In this document: positions 29,206 through 36,592 of the stretch, piece by piece
Numbering within the stretch: position 1 is the first letter of the stretch
Layout of the letters: each line of letters opens with the position of its first letter
Assembly: GCF_002086815.1 (NCBI RefSeq)
Contig: NZ_MVID01000021.1
Span: forward strand, 55,269 to 119,268
DNA from: Mycolicibacterium parafortuitum
Lineage (GTDB): Bacteria > Actinomycetota > Actinomycetes > Mycobacteriales > Mycobacteriaceae
Direction: 5' to 3'
Length of the DNA: 64,000 bases
The notes under the pieces: model-generated
The model's database searches: none
What the model saw: the letters and a program-made list of their open reading frames with translations, nothing else
What the model was told of the DNA's origin: nothing
Made by a program: the position numbers and the translations under genes

Positions 29206-29358
29206 ATGCCTGCCCTGCAGAACTGGCTCAGCATCAGTCCCATCGACCCCCGCGACCTCACGGACGCACTGCGTGCCGCATGGCGGGGACTGACCTCCGA
29301 TCAGGCGGATCCGGCCGAAGACCGTCAGCTGATGGGCCGCGGGCTCGAGCGCTGCTGA
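29206..29358 (+). CDS. Probable small protein of 50 residues, unrecognised
   Basis: It starts MPALQNWLSISPIDPRDLTD and ends QLMGRGLERC, with two tryptophans and an amphipathic middle helix (LTDALRAAWRGLTSD). Support: a well-placed AAAGGA Shine-Dalgarno, a TAGACT -10 about 70 nt upstream, and 40 of 50 codons with G/C in the third position, as expected for a gene in this genome. No transmembrane segment or signal peptide is seen. The last 34 nt overlap the 3' end of the convergent P55 gene. I do not recognise the family. An upstream start in the same frame (29167) would add 13 residues but has no ribosome site. Confidence 0.55.
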   Translation: MPALQNWLSISPIDPRDLTDALRAAWRGLTSDQADPAEDRQLMGRGLERC

Positions 29359-30878
29359 GGCTCTGCCGCCGGCTCGTCGGCGTGTTCGCTCCTGGCCGCG
29401 ATCAGCAGGCCCAGCACGGCGCCGACCACACACACGATCGAGGTGATCGTGAAGATCTCCCCGTACTGCAGCACGTAGGCCTCGACGACCCGGTTGGCCT
29501 CGGCGGCCAGCCGCTCGGCCAGTGACCCGCCCGCGGTGCTCGGGGGGAGCTCGGCGAGATGCTGGTTGAACCGGTACAGACCCCACGCCGACAGCGCCGC
29601 GATGCCGATCAGCATGCCGATCATCCGCGCGACCACCACCGCGGCCGACGCGATGCCGTGCTGAGCCGACGGAACGACCCGCAACGTGGCCGAGGTCAGC
29701 GGTCCGATGACCAGGCCGAGGCCCAGTCCGGCGATCGCCAGGTCGGTGTCGAACGTGGGCAGGTGGACGAAGCCGAGGTCGTGATGGTCGGTCAGCACCG
29801 CCGAGGTCCACTGCGACACGAGCCAGTAGCCGACCGCGGCGATGAGCAGGCCGACGAACACGACGATGCGGTCCCCGATCCTGGTGGCCAGCCAGCCGCC
29901 GGCCAGCGCGCCGATCGGTAGTGCGCCGAGGAACCACAGCAGCATGAAGACCGCTTCGCTCTGTTCCTTGCCGAGCACGCCCTGGGCGAACAGCTCGATG
30001 TTGACCAGCGTCACCATCAGCGCCGCCCCGGCGCACAGCGATGCGCCCAAGGCGGCCAGGAACGGCCGGAACCGCACCCCGGCCGGCTCGATGAGCCGGG
30101 TGGAGGCGACCTTCTCCCACATGAAGAACGCGGCCGCGGCGACCGCCGCGGCGATCAGCACCGGCACGCCGTAGCTCGGCAGCATCTGTTTGCCGTCGGG
30201 CGTCTGGTTGTAGAGCCCGACGACGACCAGCCCGAGCGCCAGGGCCAGCAGCAGCCCGCCCACCACGTCGACCTTCTCCGTCGGCGCATCCTTGGAGCGG
30301 CCAGGCAGGCTGAAGTGGATCATCACCATCGCGAGCGCCGCGAGCGGCACGTTGACCCAGAACACCGCCTGCCAGTGGGTGAACAGCGCGACCAGCGCGA
30401 CGCCGTAGAGCGGGCCGAGCACGCTGCCGAGTTCCTGGGCGGCGCCGACCCCGCCGAGGACCGCGGCACGGTTGCGGCTGACCCACAGGTCCGCCGCCAG
30501 CGCCAGCGTGACGGGCAGCAGCGCGCCGCTGGCGACGCCCAGGACGGCGCGGCCGATCACCATCATCACGAGGTCGGTGGACAGCGCGGTGATGACCGAA
30601 CCGACGGCGAAGGTGGCCAGGCTGGCCTGGATCAGGATCTTGCGCCCGAACTTGTCCGACGCACGGCCCAGCAGCGGCATCGCGGCGATGTAGCCGAGCA
30701 GGTAACTCGTGATGATCGGCGTGACCCGTTGGATCTCGTTGATCGCGATGCCGACGTCGAACATGATGTCGCGGATGATCGAGATCACGACGTAGGTGTC
30801 GAGCGCGCCGAGCATCACCGCCAGGCTGCCCGCGCTGATCGCCAGCCAGCGGTTGGTGGCGCCCCGGGTCTCGAGCAT
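29325..30878 (-). CDS. P55-type MFS efflux transporter
   Basis: A 517-aa major facilitator of the 14-TM drug:H+ antiporter family, corresponding to M. tuberculosis P55 (Rv1410c). It has the MFS motif A equivalent GRASDKFGRKILIQ after helix 2, antiporter motif C-like GAAQELGSVLGPLYG in helix 5, and a membrane-embedded acidic residue in helix 1 (LGALDTYVV). In mycobacteria P55 works with the lipoprotein LprG to move triacylglycerides and to support drug tolerance. ATG 30878 overlaps the lprG stop (ATGA) and gives the known length; the longer frame to 30917 lies within lprG. Confidence 0.95.
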   Translation of the reverse strand: MLETRGATNRWLAISAGSLAVMLGALDTYVVISIIRDIMFDVGIAINEIQRVTPIITSYLLGYIAAMPLLGRASDKFGRKILIQASLATFAVGSVITALSTDLVMMVIGRAVLGVASGALLPVTLALAADLWVSRNRAAVLGGVGAAQELGSVLGPLYGVALVALFTHWQAVFWVNVPLAALAMVMIHFSLPGRSKDAPTEKVDVVGGLLLALALGLVVVGLYNQTPDGKQMLPSYGVPVLIAAAVAAAAFFMWEKVASTRLIEPAGVRFRPFLAALGASLCAGAALMVTLVNIELFAQGVLGKEQSEAVFMLLWFLGALPIGALAGGWLATRIGDRIVVFVGLLIAAVGYWLVSQWTSAVLTDHHDLGFVHLPTFDTDLAIAGLGLGLVIGPLTSATLRVVPSAQHGIASAAVVVARMIGMLIGIAALSAWGLYRFNQHLAELPPSTAGGSLAERLAAEANRVVEAYVLQYGEIFTITSIVCVVGAVLGLLIAARSEHADEPAAEPQQRSSPRPIS

Positions 30879-31582
30879 CACGCCGCGGGTTTGTCGACGG
30901 TCACCGGCTCGCCCCATTTGGACAGCGTCATCGTGACGCTGTTGCCGGGCGTCGGCTCCAAGCGCACCTGCATGAGCTTGTTGTCACCTTCCTCGGCGAC
31001 CCAGGCGGTGCCGGGCACAGGGCCGGTGGCGCCGATCTGCGGGGCGATCTTGTTGACCGCGTCGGCGCTGACGTCGCCGGTGATCCGGACGGTCTGCGTT
31101 CCCTCGACGGTCTCGCGACCGTCGGCGCTGGGGTTGCCGAAGTTGTCGAGCACGTTGGCCAGGCCGACATTGGGATCGAGGATCGCGGCGACGTCGTAGA
31201 CGTCGGCGGCCGGACCGAAGTTCGACAGCGCGCCACCGGCGGTGATGGTGGCCCACAGGTCGCCGTCGGACACCACGAACTCGACGTTGTTGAGCTTCTG
31301 GCCGAGGAAGATGATGTTCGCGACGCCCTTGGCTGCGACCTCCGGGGTCTGGGTCAGGTCGCCTTCGAGTTCCTCGACGGGAAGCTCGGCGATCTGCCCC
31401 TGCACGGACAGTTTGAGGTGGGCGCTGGTCTGGCCCCTGGTGGTCTCCGCGGACTGCTTCAGCAGGGTCGCGGCGTCGGGCAGGTCCTTGCCGGAGTCCT
31501 CTGAGGACGAACCGGAACACCCTGCGGCGAGGGCGACGACGGCAAAAAGGGCGGCGAAGATCGCCAACAGGCGGGTCTGCAT
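30878..31582 (-). CDS. lprG: Lipoprotein LprG
   Basis: LprG is a cell-wall lipid carrier that binds triacylated lipids and lipoarabinomannan and delivers them with P55. The 234-aa precursor has a lipoprotein signal peptide MQTRLLAIFAALFAVVALAAGC with the acceptor Cys at residue 22, followed by a Ser/Asp-rich linker and the LppX/LprAFG domain (LLKQSAETTRGQTSAHLKLSV...VWAEEGDNK-like AWVAEEGDNKLMQV). ATG 31582 follows a -10 TACGAT by 6 nt (leaderless); the frame upstream to 31939 runs antisense into ribC. Confidence 0.95.
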   Translation of the reverse strand: MQTRLLAIFAALFAVVALAAGCSGSSSEDSGKDLPDAATLLKQSAETTRGQTSAHLKLSVQGQIAELPVEELEGDLTQTPEVAAKGVANIIFLGQKLNNVEFVVSDGDLWATITAGGALSNFGPAADVYDVAAILDPNVGLANVLDNFGNPSADGRETVEGTQTVRITGDVSADAVNKIAPQIGATGPVPGTAWVAEEGDNKLMQVRLEPTPGNSVTMTLSKWGEPVTVDKPAA

Positions 31583-31594
31583 GCCTGCATCGTA
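31583..31594 (-). promoter_or_regulatory. Leaderless -10 element of lprG
   Basis: TACGAT on the minus strand (31594 to 31589), 6 nt before ATG 31582. Confidence 0.6.
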
Positions 31595-31678
31595 GAGGGT
31601 GCAGGTGTCGGCACGTGGGTGCCCGGGCCGGTAGCGGACCGCCGATGCGGTGGCTGAACTGCGTGTTCGGTGACGTTC

Positions 31679-31694
31679 TAGGCTGGTCGGCGTG
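31679..31694 (+). promoter_or_regulatory. Leaderless -10 element of ribC
   Basis: TAGGCT (31679-31684), 7 nt before GTG 31692. No leader exists for an FMN riboswitch. Confidence 0.6.
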
Positions 31695-32321
31695 TTCACT
31701 GGAATCGTCGAAGAACTGGGCGAGGTCGTCGCCAAGGAGAACCTGGGTGACTCGGCGCGCCTGGTGATCCGCGGGCCCGTCGTCACCTCCGATGCCGGCC
31801 ACGGGGATTCGATCGCGGTCAACGGCGTGTGCCTGACCGTGGTCGACGTGCTCGACGGCGATTCGTTCAGCGCCGATGTGATGAACGAGACACTGAGCCG
31901 GTCGAGCCTGCGCGGCATCGACGTCGGCGCCCGCGTCAACCTGGAACGCGCGGCAGCGGTGAGCAGCCGGCTGGGTGGTCACATCGTGCAGGGCCACGTC
32001 GACGGCACCGGCGAAATCGTGTCCCGGACCCCGTCGGAGCACTGGACCGTGGTGCGCGTGTCGCTGCCCGCCGAACTGTCCCACTACGTCGTCCACAAGG
32101 GCTCTATCACCGTCGACGGGGTCTCCCTGACGGTTTCGGGGCTCGGCGACGACTGGTTCGAGGTGTCGCTGATCCCGACGACGCTCGGCATGACGACGCT
32201 CGGCATGACGACGCTCGGCCACGCCGGGGTCGGCAGCCCGGTGAACCTCGAGGTGGATGTGATCGCCAAGTACGTCGAACGGCTTCTGGAGAAGAAGGGC
32301 GAGCTGCCCGCGGGTGACTGA
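31692..32321 (+). CDS. ribC: Riboflavin synthase alpha chain
   Basis: It dismutates two 6,7-dimethyl-8-ribityllumazine molecules to riboflavin. The 209-aa product has the duplicated lumazine-protein fold, beginning MFTGIVEELGEVV, with the first-barrel motif VNGVCLTV and the second-barrel motif GSITVDGVSLTV. Near the C-terminus the usual IPTTL..TTLG segment is enlarged: IPTTLGMTTLGMTTLGHAG carries an extra five-residue unit from a 15-nt tandem repeat (32178-32219). It starts the ribC-ribBA-ribH-PH cluster and is divergent from lprG. Confidence 0.95.
   Translation: MFTGIVEELGEVVAKENLGDSARLVIRGPVVTSDAGHGDSIAVNGVCLTVVDVLDGDSFSADVMNETLSRSSLRGIDVGARVNLERAAAVSSRLGGHIVQGHVDGTGEIVSRTPSEHWTVVRVSLPAELSHYVVHKGSITVDGVSLTVSGLGDDWFEVSLIPTTLGMTTLGMTTLGHAGVGSPVNLEVDVIAKYVERLLEKKGELPAGD
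32178..32219 (+). repeat. 15-nt tandem repeat inside ribC
   Basis: ACGACGCTCGGCATG occurs at 32178-32192 and 32193-32207, followed by a 12-nt partial copy at 32208-32219. It is in frame and encodes TLGMT units. Confidence 0.9.
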
Positions 32322-32384
32322 GCGCCACCCTGGGGGCAATAACCGGGGCCTAGCCGTGGTTCATACTGAAGGGCATCGAGACGA

Positions 32385-32402
32385 GGTTCCGTGCCCGGAA
32401 CC
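32385..32402 (+). promoter_or_regulatory. Leader hairpin upstream of ribBA
   Basis: GGTTCCG (32385-32391), a TGCC loop and CGGAACC (32396-32402) form a perfect 7-bp stem-loop, 16 nt before the ribBA ATG and just before the AAGGG-type ribosome site. It is not an FMN riboswitch. Confidence 0.5.
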
Positions 32403-32418
32403 GGCAAGGGTGGTGAAG

Positions 32419-33690
32419 ATGACGAGGCTGGATTCGGTCGAGCGTGCGGTTGCCGACATAGCCGCAGGCAAGGCCGTGGTCGTCATCGACGACGAGGACC
32501 GGGAGAACGAGGGCGACCTGATCTTCGCCGCCGAGAAAGCCACACCCGAACTGGTGGCGTTCATGGTGCGCTACACCTCCGGGTACCTGTGCGTCCCACT
32601 GGCCGGTGACATCTGCGACCGGCTCGGCCTGCTGCCGATGTACGCGGTCAACCAGGACAAGCACCAGACCGCCTACACCGTGACCGTCGACGCGAAAAAG
32701 GGTGTCGGGACCGGTATCTCGGCGATGGACCGGGCCACGACGATGCGGCTGCTCGCCGATCCCGACGCGGTCGCCGACGACTTCACCAAACCCGGTCACG
32801 TGGTGCCGTTGCGCGCCAAGGACGGTGGCGTGCTGCGCAGGCCGGGCCACACCGAGGCCGCCGTCGATCTGGCCCGGCTCGCCGGTCTGCAGCCCGCGGG
32901 CGCGATCTGCGAGATCGTCAGCCAGAAGGACGAAGGCGCGATGGCGCAGACCGACGAGCTGCGGATCTTCGCCGACGAGCACGGTCTCGCGCTGATCTCG
33001 ATCGCCGACCTGATCGAGTGGCGGCGCAAGCACGAGAAGCACATCGCGCGGGTCGCCGAGGCGCGCATCCCGACCCGCCACGGCGAGTTCCGCGCCGTCG
33101 GCTACACCAGCATCTACGAGGACGTCGAGCACGTCGCACTGGTCAAGGGCGACATCGCGGGCCCGCACAGCGACGGGCACGACGTGCTGGTGCGCGTGCA
33201 CTCGGAGTGCCTGACCGGTGACGTGTTCGGCTCGCGCCGCTGCGACTGCGGTCCGCAACTCGACGCCGCGCTGGCGATGGTCGCGCGCGAGGGCCGCGGC
33301 ATCGTGCTCTACATGCGCGGCCACGAGGGCCGCGGCATCGGGCTCATGCACAAGCTGCAGGCCTATCAGCTGCAGGACGCCGGCGAGGACACGGTCGACG
33401 CGAACCTCAAGCTCGGGCTCCCCGCCGACGCCCGCGACTACGGCACCGGTGCGCAGATCCTCGTCGACCTCGGGGTGCGGTCGATGCGCCTGCTGACCAA
33501 CAACCCGGCCAAGCGGGTCGGCCTCGACGGCTATGGCCTGCACATCATCGAGCGGGTGCCGCTGCCGGTGCGGGCCAACGCGGAGAACATCCGCTACCTG
33601 ATGACGAAGCGCGACCGGATGGGCCACGACCTGGTCGGCCTCGAGGACTTCGACGAAGCCGTCCCGGGCGAGTTCGGCGGCGCGGTATGA
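32419..33690 (+). CDS. ribBA: Bifunctional DHBP synthase / GTP cyclohydrolase II
   Basis: It supplies both precursors of riboflavin: 3,4-dihydroxy-2-butanone-4-P from ribulose-5-P (N-terminal half) and the pyrimidine from GTP (C-terminal half). The 423-aa protein has DDEDRENEGDLIFAAEKATP (about 27-46), GHVVPLRAKDGGVLRRPGHTEA, then the GTP cyclohydrolase II zinc site SECLTGDVFGSRRCDCGPQL (about 261-280) and RGHEGRGIGL. ATG 32419 (MTRLDSVERAVADIAAG) matches the family start; a GTG at 32413 would add two residues. A short leader hairpin precedes it. Confidence 0.96.
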   Translation: MTRLDSVERAVADIAAGKAVVVIDDEDRENEGDLIFAAEKATPELVAFMVRYTSGYLCVPLAGDICDRLGLLPMYAVNQDKHQTAYTVTVDAKKGVGTGISAMDRATTMRLLADPDAVADDFTKPGHVVPLRAKDGGVLRRPGHTEAAVDLARLAGLQPAGAICEIVSQKDEGAMAQTDELRIFADEHGLALISIADLIEWRRKHEKHIARVAEARIPTRHGEFRAVGYTSIYEDVEHVALVKGDIAGPHSDGHDVLVRVHSECLTGDVFGSRRCDCGPQLDAALAMVAREGRGIVLYMRGHEGRGIGLMHKLQAYQLQDAGEDTVDANLKLGLPADARDYGTGAQILVDLGVRSMRLLTNNPAKRVGLDGYGLHIIERVPLPVRANAENIRYLMTKRDRMGHDLVGLEDFDEAVPGEFGGAV

Positions 33691-34166
33691 GCGGCCAGGG
33701 AGTTCCCGACCTGCCCCCGCTCGATGCCAAGGACGTCAAGCTCGGCATCGTGGCCAGCACCTGGCACGAAAAGATCTGCGACGCGCTGCTCGCCGGCGCG
33801 GTCAAGGTCGCCGAGGAGGCCGGGATCAGCGACCCGACCGTGGTGCGGGTGCTCGGCGCGATCGAGATCCCCGTCGTCGCGCAGGCGCTCGCCCAGACCC
33901 ATGACGCCGTGGTCGCCCTCGGTGTGGTGATCCGCGGTGAGACACCGCATTTCGACTACGTCTGTGATGCCGTCACGCAGGGTCTGACCCGGGTGTCGCT
34001 GGATGCGTCCACCCCGGTCGCCAACGGGGTGCTCACCGTGAACACCGAACACCAGGCGCTCGACCGCGCCGGGCTGCCCGGGTCCGGCGAGGACAAGGGC
34101 GCCCAGGCGGCCGCGGCGGCGCTGTCGACCGCGCTGACGCTGCGCCAACTCGCCGCCGGCTCATGA
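33687..34166 (+). CDS. ribH: 6,7-dimethyl-8-ribityllumazine synthase
   Basis: It condenses the RibD product with dihydroxybutanone phosphate to the lumazine. The 159-aa protein carries the strictly conserved segment VVALGVVIRGETPHFDYVCDAV, with the catalytic His and the GxxxRGxTxHF pattern, and the substrate segment GVLTVNTEHQALDRAG. ATG 33687 overlaps the ribBA stop (ATGA) and its own stop overlaps the next ATG. Confidence 0.97.
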   Translation: MSGQGVPDLPPLDAKDVKLGIVASTWHEKICDALLAGAVKVAEEAGISDPTVVRVLGAIEIPVVAQALAQTHDAVVALGVVIRGETPHFDYVCDAVTQGLTRVSLDASTPVANGVLTVNTEHQALDRAGLPGSGEDKGAQAAAAALSTALTLRQLAAGS

Positions 34167-34636
34167 GTGGCGACTGGGACCTGGAGGTCAAACCGCACCT
34201 GACCCCGATCTTCGCCTGGGGCGCCGCGGTGATCATCGTCGGCGCGCATGTCACGGTCGGCGCCCTGCTGAAGATCGGGTCCACCGGGGTGTTCTTCCGC
34301 ACCGCCGATCAGATCGCGATCGCGTCGGTGGGTGTCGTGATCGCCGCGCTGGTGACGCTGTTCGCGCGACCGCGGCTTCGGGTCGGTCCGGCCGGAGTGG
34401 CGGTACGAAACCTGTTGGGCTATCGACTTTTTCCGTGGGACACCGTCGTCGACATATCGTTTCACCCGGGTGCCCGCTGGGCCCGGCTCGATCTGCCGGA
34501 CGACGAGTACGTCCCGGTGATGGCGATCCAGGCCGTCGACAAGGCCCGCGCGATCGACGCGATGGACCAGGTGCGTGCTCTTCTGGACCGCTACACGCGT
34601 GATCTCAACTCGCAGGGCCGCCCACATCACCCGTGA
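34163..34636 (+). CDS. PH-domain membrane protein (Rv1417-like)
   Basis: A 157-aa protein with two transmembrane helices (FAWGAAVIIVGAHVTVGALLKIG and IAIASVGVVIAALVTLFA) and a C-terminal bacterial PH-like domain (RPRLRVGPAGVAVRNLLGYRLFPWDTVVDISFHPGARWARLDLPDDEY). This arrangement follows ribH in mycobacteria (Rv1417 by recall). The role is unknown, although tight coupling to ribH (4-nt overlap) makes a link with flavin supply or envelope homeostasis worth noting. Its 3' end overlaps the convergent gamma-glutamyltransferase gene by 32 nt. Confidence 0.87.
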   Translation: MSGDWDLEVKPHLTPIFAWGAAVIIVGAHVTVGALLKIGSTGVFFRTADQIAIASVGVVIAALVTLFARPRLRVGPAGVAVRNLLGYRLFPWDTVVDISFHPGARWARLDLPDDEYVPVMAIQAVDKARAIDAMDQVRALLDRYTRDLNSQGRPHHP

Positions 34637-36545
34637 CCGCGCCCTCACGGCGCGGGTCGGCACCGCCGATCCAGCCGCCGGGTGCCCGCACGATCGCGGA
34701 CAGTCCGCTGGACTGATCGGCCAGGTCCACCTTGTGGCCGAGTTCTCTCAGCCCCCGCACCAGCGGGTCGTTGCCGCCGTCATCTGAGGTGTCGATCACC
34801 GGGTGCTCGCCGCCGACGTTGGTCTCGGGCGAGTTGTCCGCACCGAAGTCGACCATCGACACCGCCTGCTGCGGATCCAGATCCCAATCGAGCATTCCCA
34901 CCACGGTTTTGACGACGAACTGGATGATCGTCGCACCGCCCGGTGAGCCCACGACTCCGTACAGCTCGCGGCGCGTCCCGGGCCCGGCCGGGGTGAAGAT
35001 CAGCGTCGGCGCCATCGTGCTGCGCGGCCGTTTCCCGGGCTCGACCCGGTTGGCCACCGGCACGCCGTCCGGGCCGGCGGGTTCGGCGGAGAAGTCGGTC
35101 AGCTGATTGTTCAGCAGGAAGCCGTCCACCATGTGGAACGAGCCGAACGCCGATTCGACGGTGGTCGTCAGCGACGCCGCGTTGCCCTGCGCGTCGACGA
35201 CGCTGACGTGGCTGGTGCCGTGTTCGGGTACCGGCGCGACCGGGGCGGCCGGTGGGCCGAAGGCGCCGGGCTCGGCGGTGCCCATGGCCTTCTCGGTCGA
35301 GATCAGCGCGGCGCGCCCGGCCAGGTAGTCGCTGCCCAGCAGGAGGTCCGGTGACCCACCGGGCAACGGCACGAAGTCGGTGTCGGCGACGTAGCGGTCC
35401 CGGTCGGCGTATGCCAGCCGCTCGGCCTCGGAGATCAGATGCACGCCCAGCACCGTCGGCCGCCCACCGTCGCGGTCGACGTCGGTGGGGGCGTACTGCG
35501 CCATCGGGAACCGCTCCAGCATGCCGAGGGTCGCCGCGACGGCGATCCCGCCCGACGACGGCGGCGGCATGCCGCAGATCTCCTTGCCCCGGTACGGCGT
35601 GCAGACCGCCTGGCGGGGTTTCGCGGTGTACCCGGCGAGATCCTCCAGCGTCATCAGACCGGGGGTGCGGCCACCGGACGGATCCGCGACCGCGGCCACG
35701 ATGTCGCGGGCGATGTCACCGGTGTAGAACGCGGCGGGATCGGTGGCGATGGCACCCAGCGTCTTCGCGTAGGCCGGATTGGTCAGCCGGGTCTGTGCGG
35801 TCTTCGCGCTGCCGTCGGGGTTCAGGAAGTAGGCCGCCGCGTCCTCGTCGGCCGCGAGCCTGGGCGCCGCGTCGGCGATGGCCGCCGCCAGCCGCGGGCT
35901 GACGTCGAAGCCGTCGTCGGCCAACCGGACGGCGGGGGAGAACAGCTCCCGCCACGGGGTTCGGCCGTGCTCGGCGTGCACGTCGGCGAGCATCCGCACG
36001 ATCCCGGGCACCCCGATCGAGCGTCCGGACGCCCTCGCGTCCGGCAGCGGCTCGGTCCGGTCGGTGTCGGACACCCAGCGCAGATAGTTCTCGGTGGCTG
36101 CGGCCGGGGCGACCTCGCGGCCGTCGAAGGCCTGCACCGAGTCGGTGGCCGCGTCGTAGTACAGCAGGAATCCGCCACCGCCGAGCCCCGACGACTGCGG
36201 CTCGACGAGGCCGAGCACCGCCTGCGCGGTGACCAGTGCGTCGGCCGCGGTGCCGCCGTCGCGCAGCACCTCACACGCGGCCCGGGTGGCCAGTGGATTG
36301 GCGGTGGCGACCGCGTAGGTCCGGGTCTGCACCGCCGTCATGCCGGAGCGGTAGCCGGTCGCGGTTTCGGGGTCGGACTCGTCCTGGCGGGCGTCCGATC
36401 TCGTCTCGGACGCCCCGTCGGCGGCGATGTCGCACGGTCCTTGCGCAGCGGCCGGTGTGTCCTGCGTCGCCGCGCAACCGGCGACGATCAGCGTCAGCCC
36501 CAGCAGAGAGGCCGTCAGGAGGCGGGTGCCCCTCATCACTGCCAC
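34605..36545 (-). CDS. ggtB: Gamma-glutamyltransferase lipoprotein (GgtB-like)
   Basis: It hydrolyses or transfers the gamma-glutamyl group of glutathione-type peptides outside the cell. The 646-aa precursor has a lipoprotein signal peptide with lipobox IVAGC (Cys about 24). The autocatalytic Thr nucleophile is in PEHGTSHVSVVDAQGNAASL, and the downstream substrate segment is VVGSPGGATIIQFV. These fit the proenzyme that self-cleaves into large and small subunits. GTG 36545 is taken as start, though ATG 36536 is possible. Recall places ggtB elsewhere in M. tuberculosis, so its position between ribH and uvrC is lineage-specific. Confidence 0.93.
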   Translation of the reverse strand: MAVMRGTRLLTASLLGLTLIVAGCAATQDTPAAAQGPCDIAADGASETRSDARQDESDPETATGYRSGMTAVQTRTYAVATANPLATRAACEVLRDGGTAADALVTAQAVLGLVEPQSSGLGGGGFLLYYDAATDSVQAFDGREVAPAAATENYLRWVSDTDRTEPLPDARASGRSIGVPGIVRMLADVHAEHGRTPWRELFSPAVRLADDGFDVSPRLAAAIADAAPRLAADEDAAAYFLNPDGSAKTAQTRLTNPAYAKTLGAIATDPAAFYTGDIARDIVAAVADPSGGRTPGLMTLEDLAGYTAKPRQAVCTPYRGKEICGMPPPSSGGIAVAATLGMLERFPMAQYAPTDVDRDGGRPTVLGVHLISEAERLAYADRDRYVADTDFVPLPGGSPDLLLGSDYLAGRAALISTEKAMGTAEPGAFGPPAAPVAPVPEHGTSHVSVVDAQGNAASLTTTVESAFGSFHMVDGFLLNNQLTDFSAEPAGPDGVPVANRVEPGKRPRSTMAPTLIFTPAGPGTRRELYGVVGSPGGATIIQFVVKTVVGMLDWDLDPQQAVSMVDFGADNSPETNVGGEHPVIDTSDDGGNDPLVRGLRELGHKVDLADQSSGLSAIVRAPGGWIGGADPRREGAVTGDVGGPAS

Positions 36546-36577
36546 GGAGGTGGATCTACCCCGTCGGGACCCGGCAG

Positions 36578-36592
36578 TAACCTGGGACCGTG
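36578..36592 (+). promoter_or_regulatory. Leaderless -10 element of uvrC
   Basis: TAACCT (36578-36583), 6 nt before GTG 36590. The 44-nt spacer is shared with the divergent ggtB, whose own TAGATC-like element (36558 to 36553) is a weaker match. Confidence 0.55.

Noticed and set aside
31583..31691. FMN riboswitch upstream of ribC
   Set aside because: The conserved FMN-aptamer blocks are absent, and the -10 element 7 nt before the GTG leaves no leader for one.
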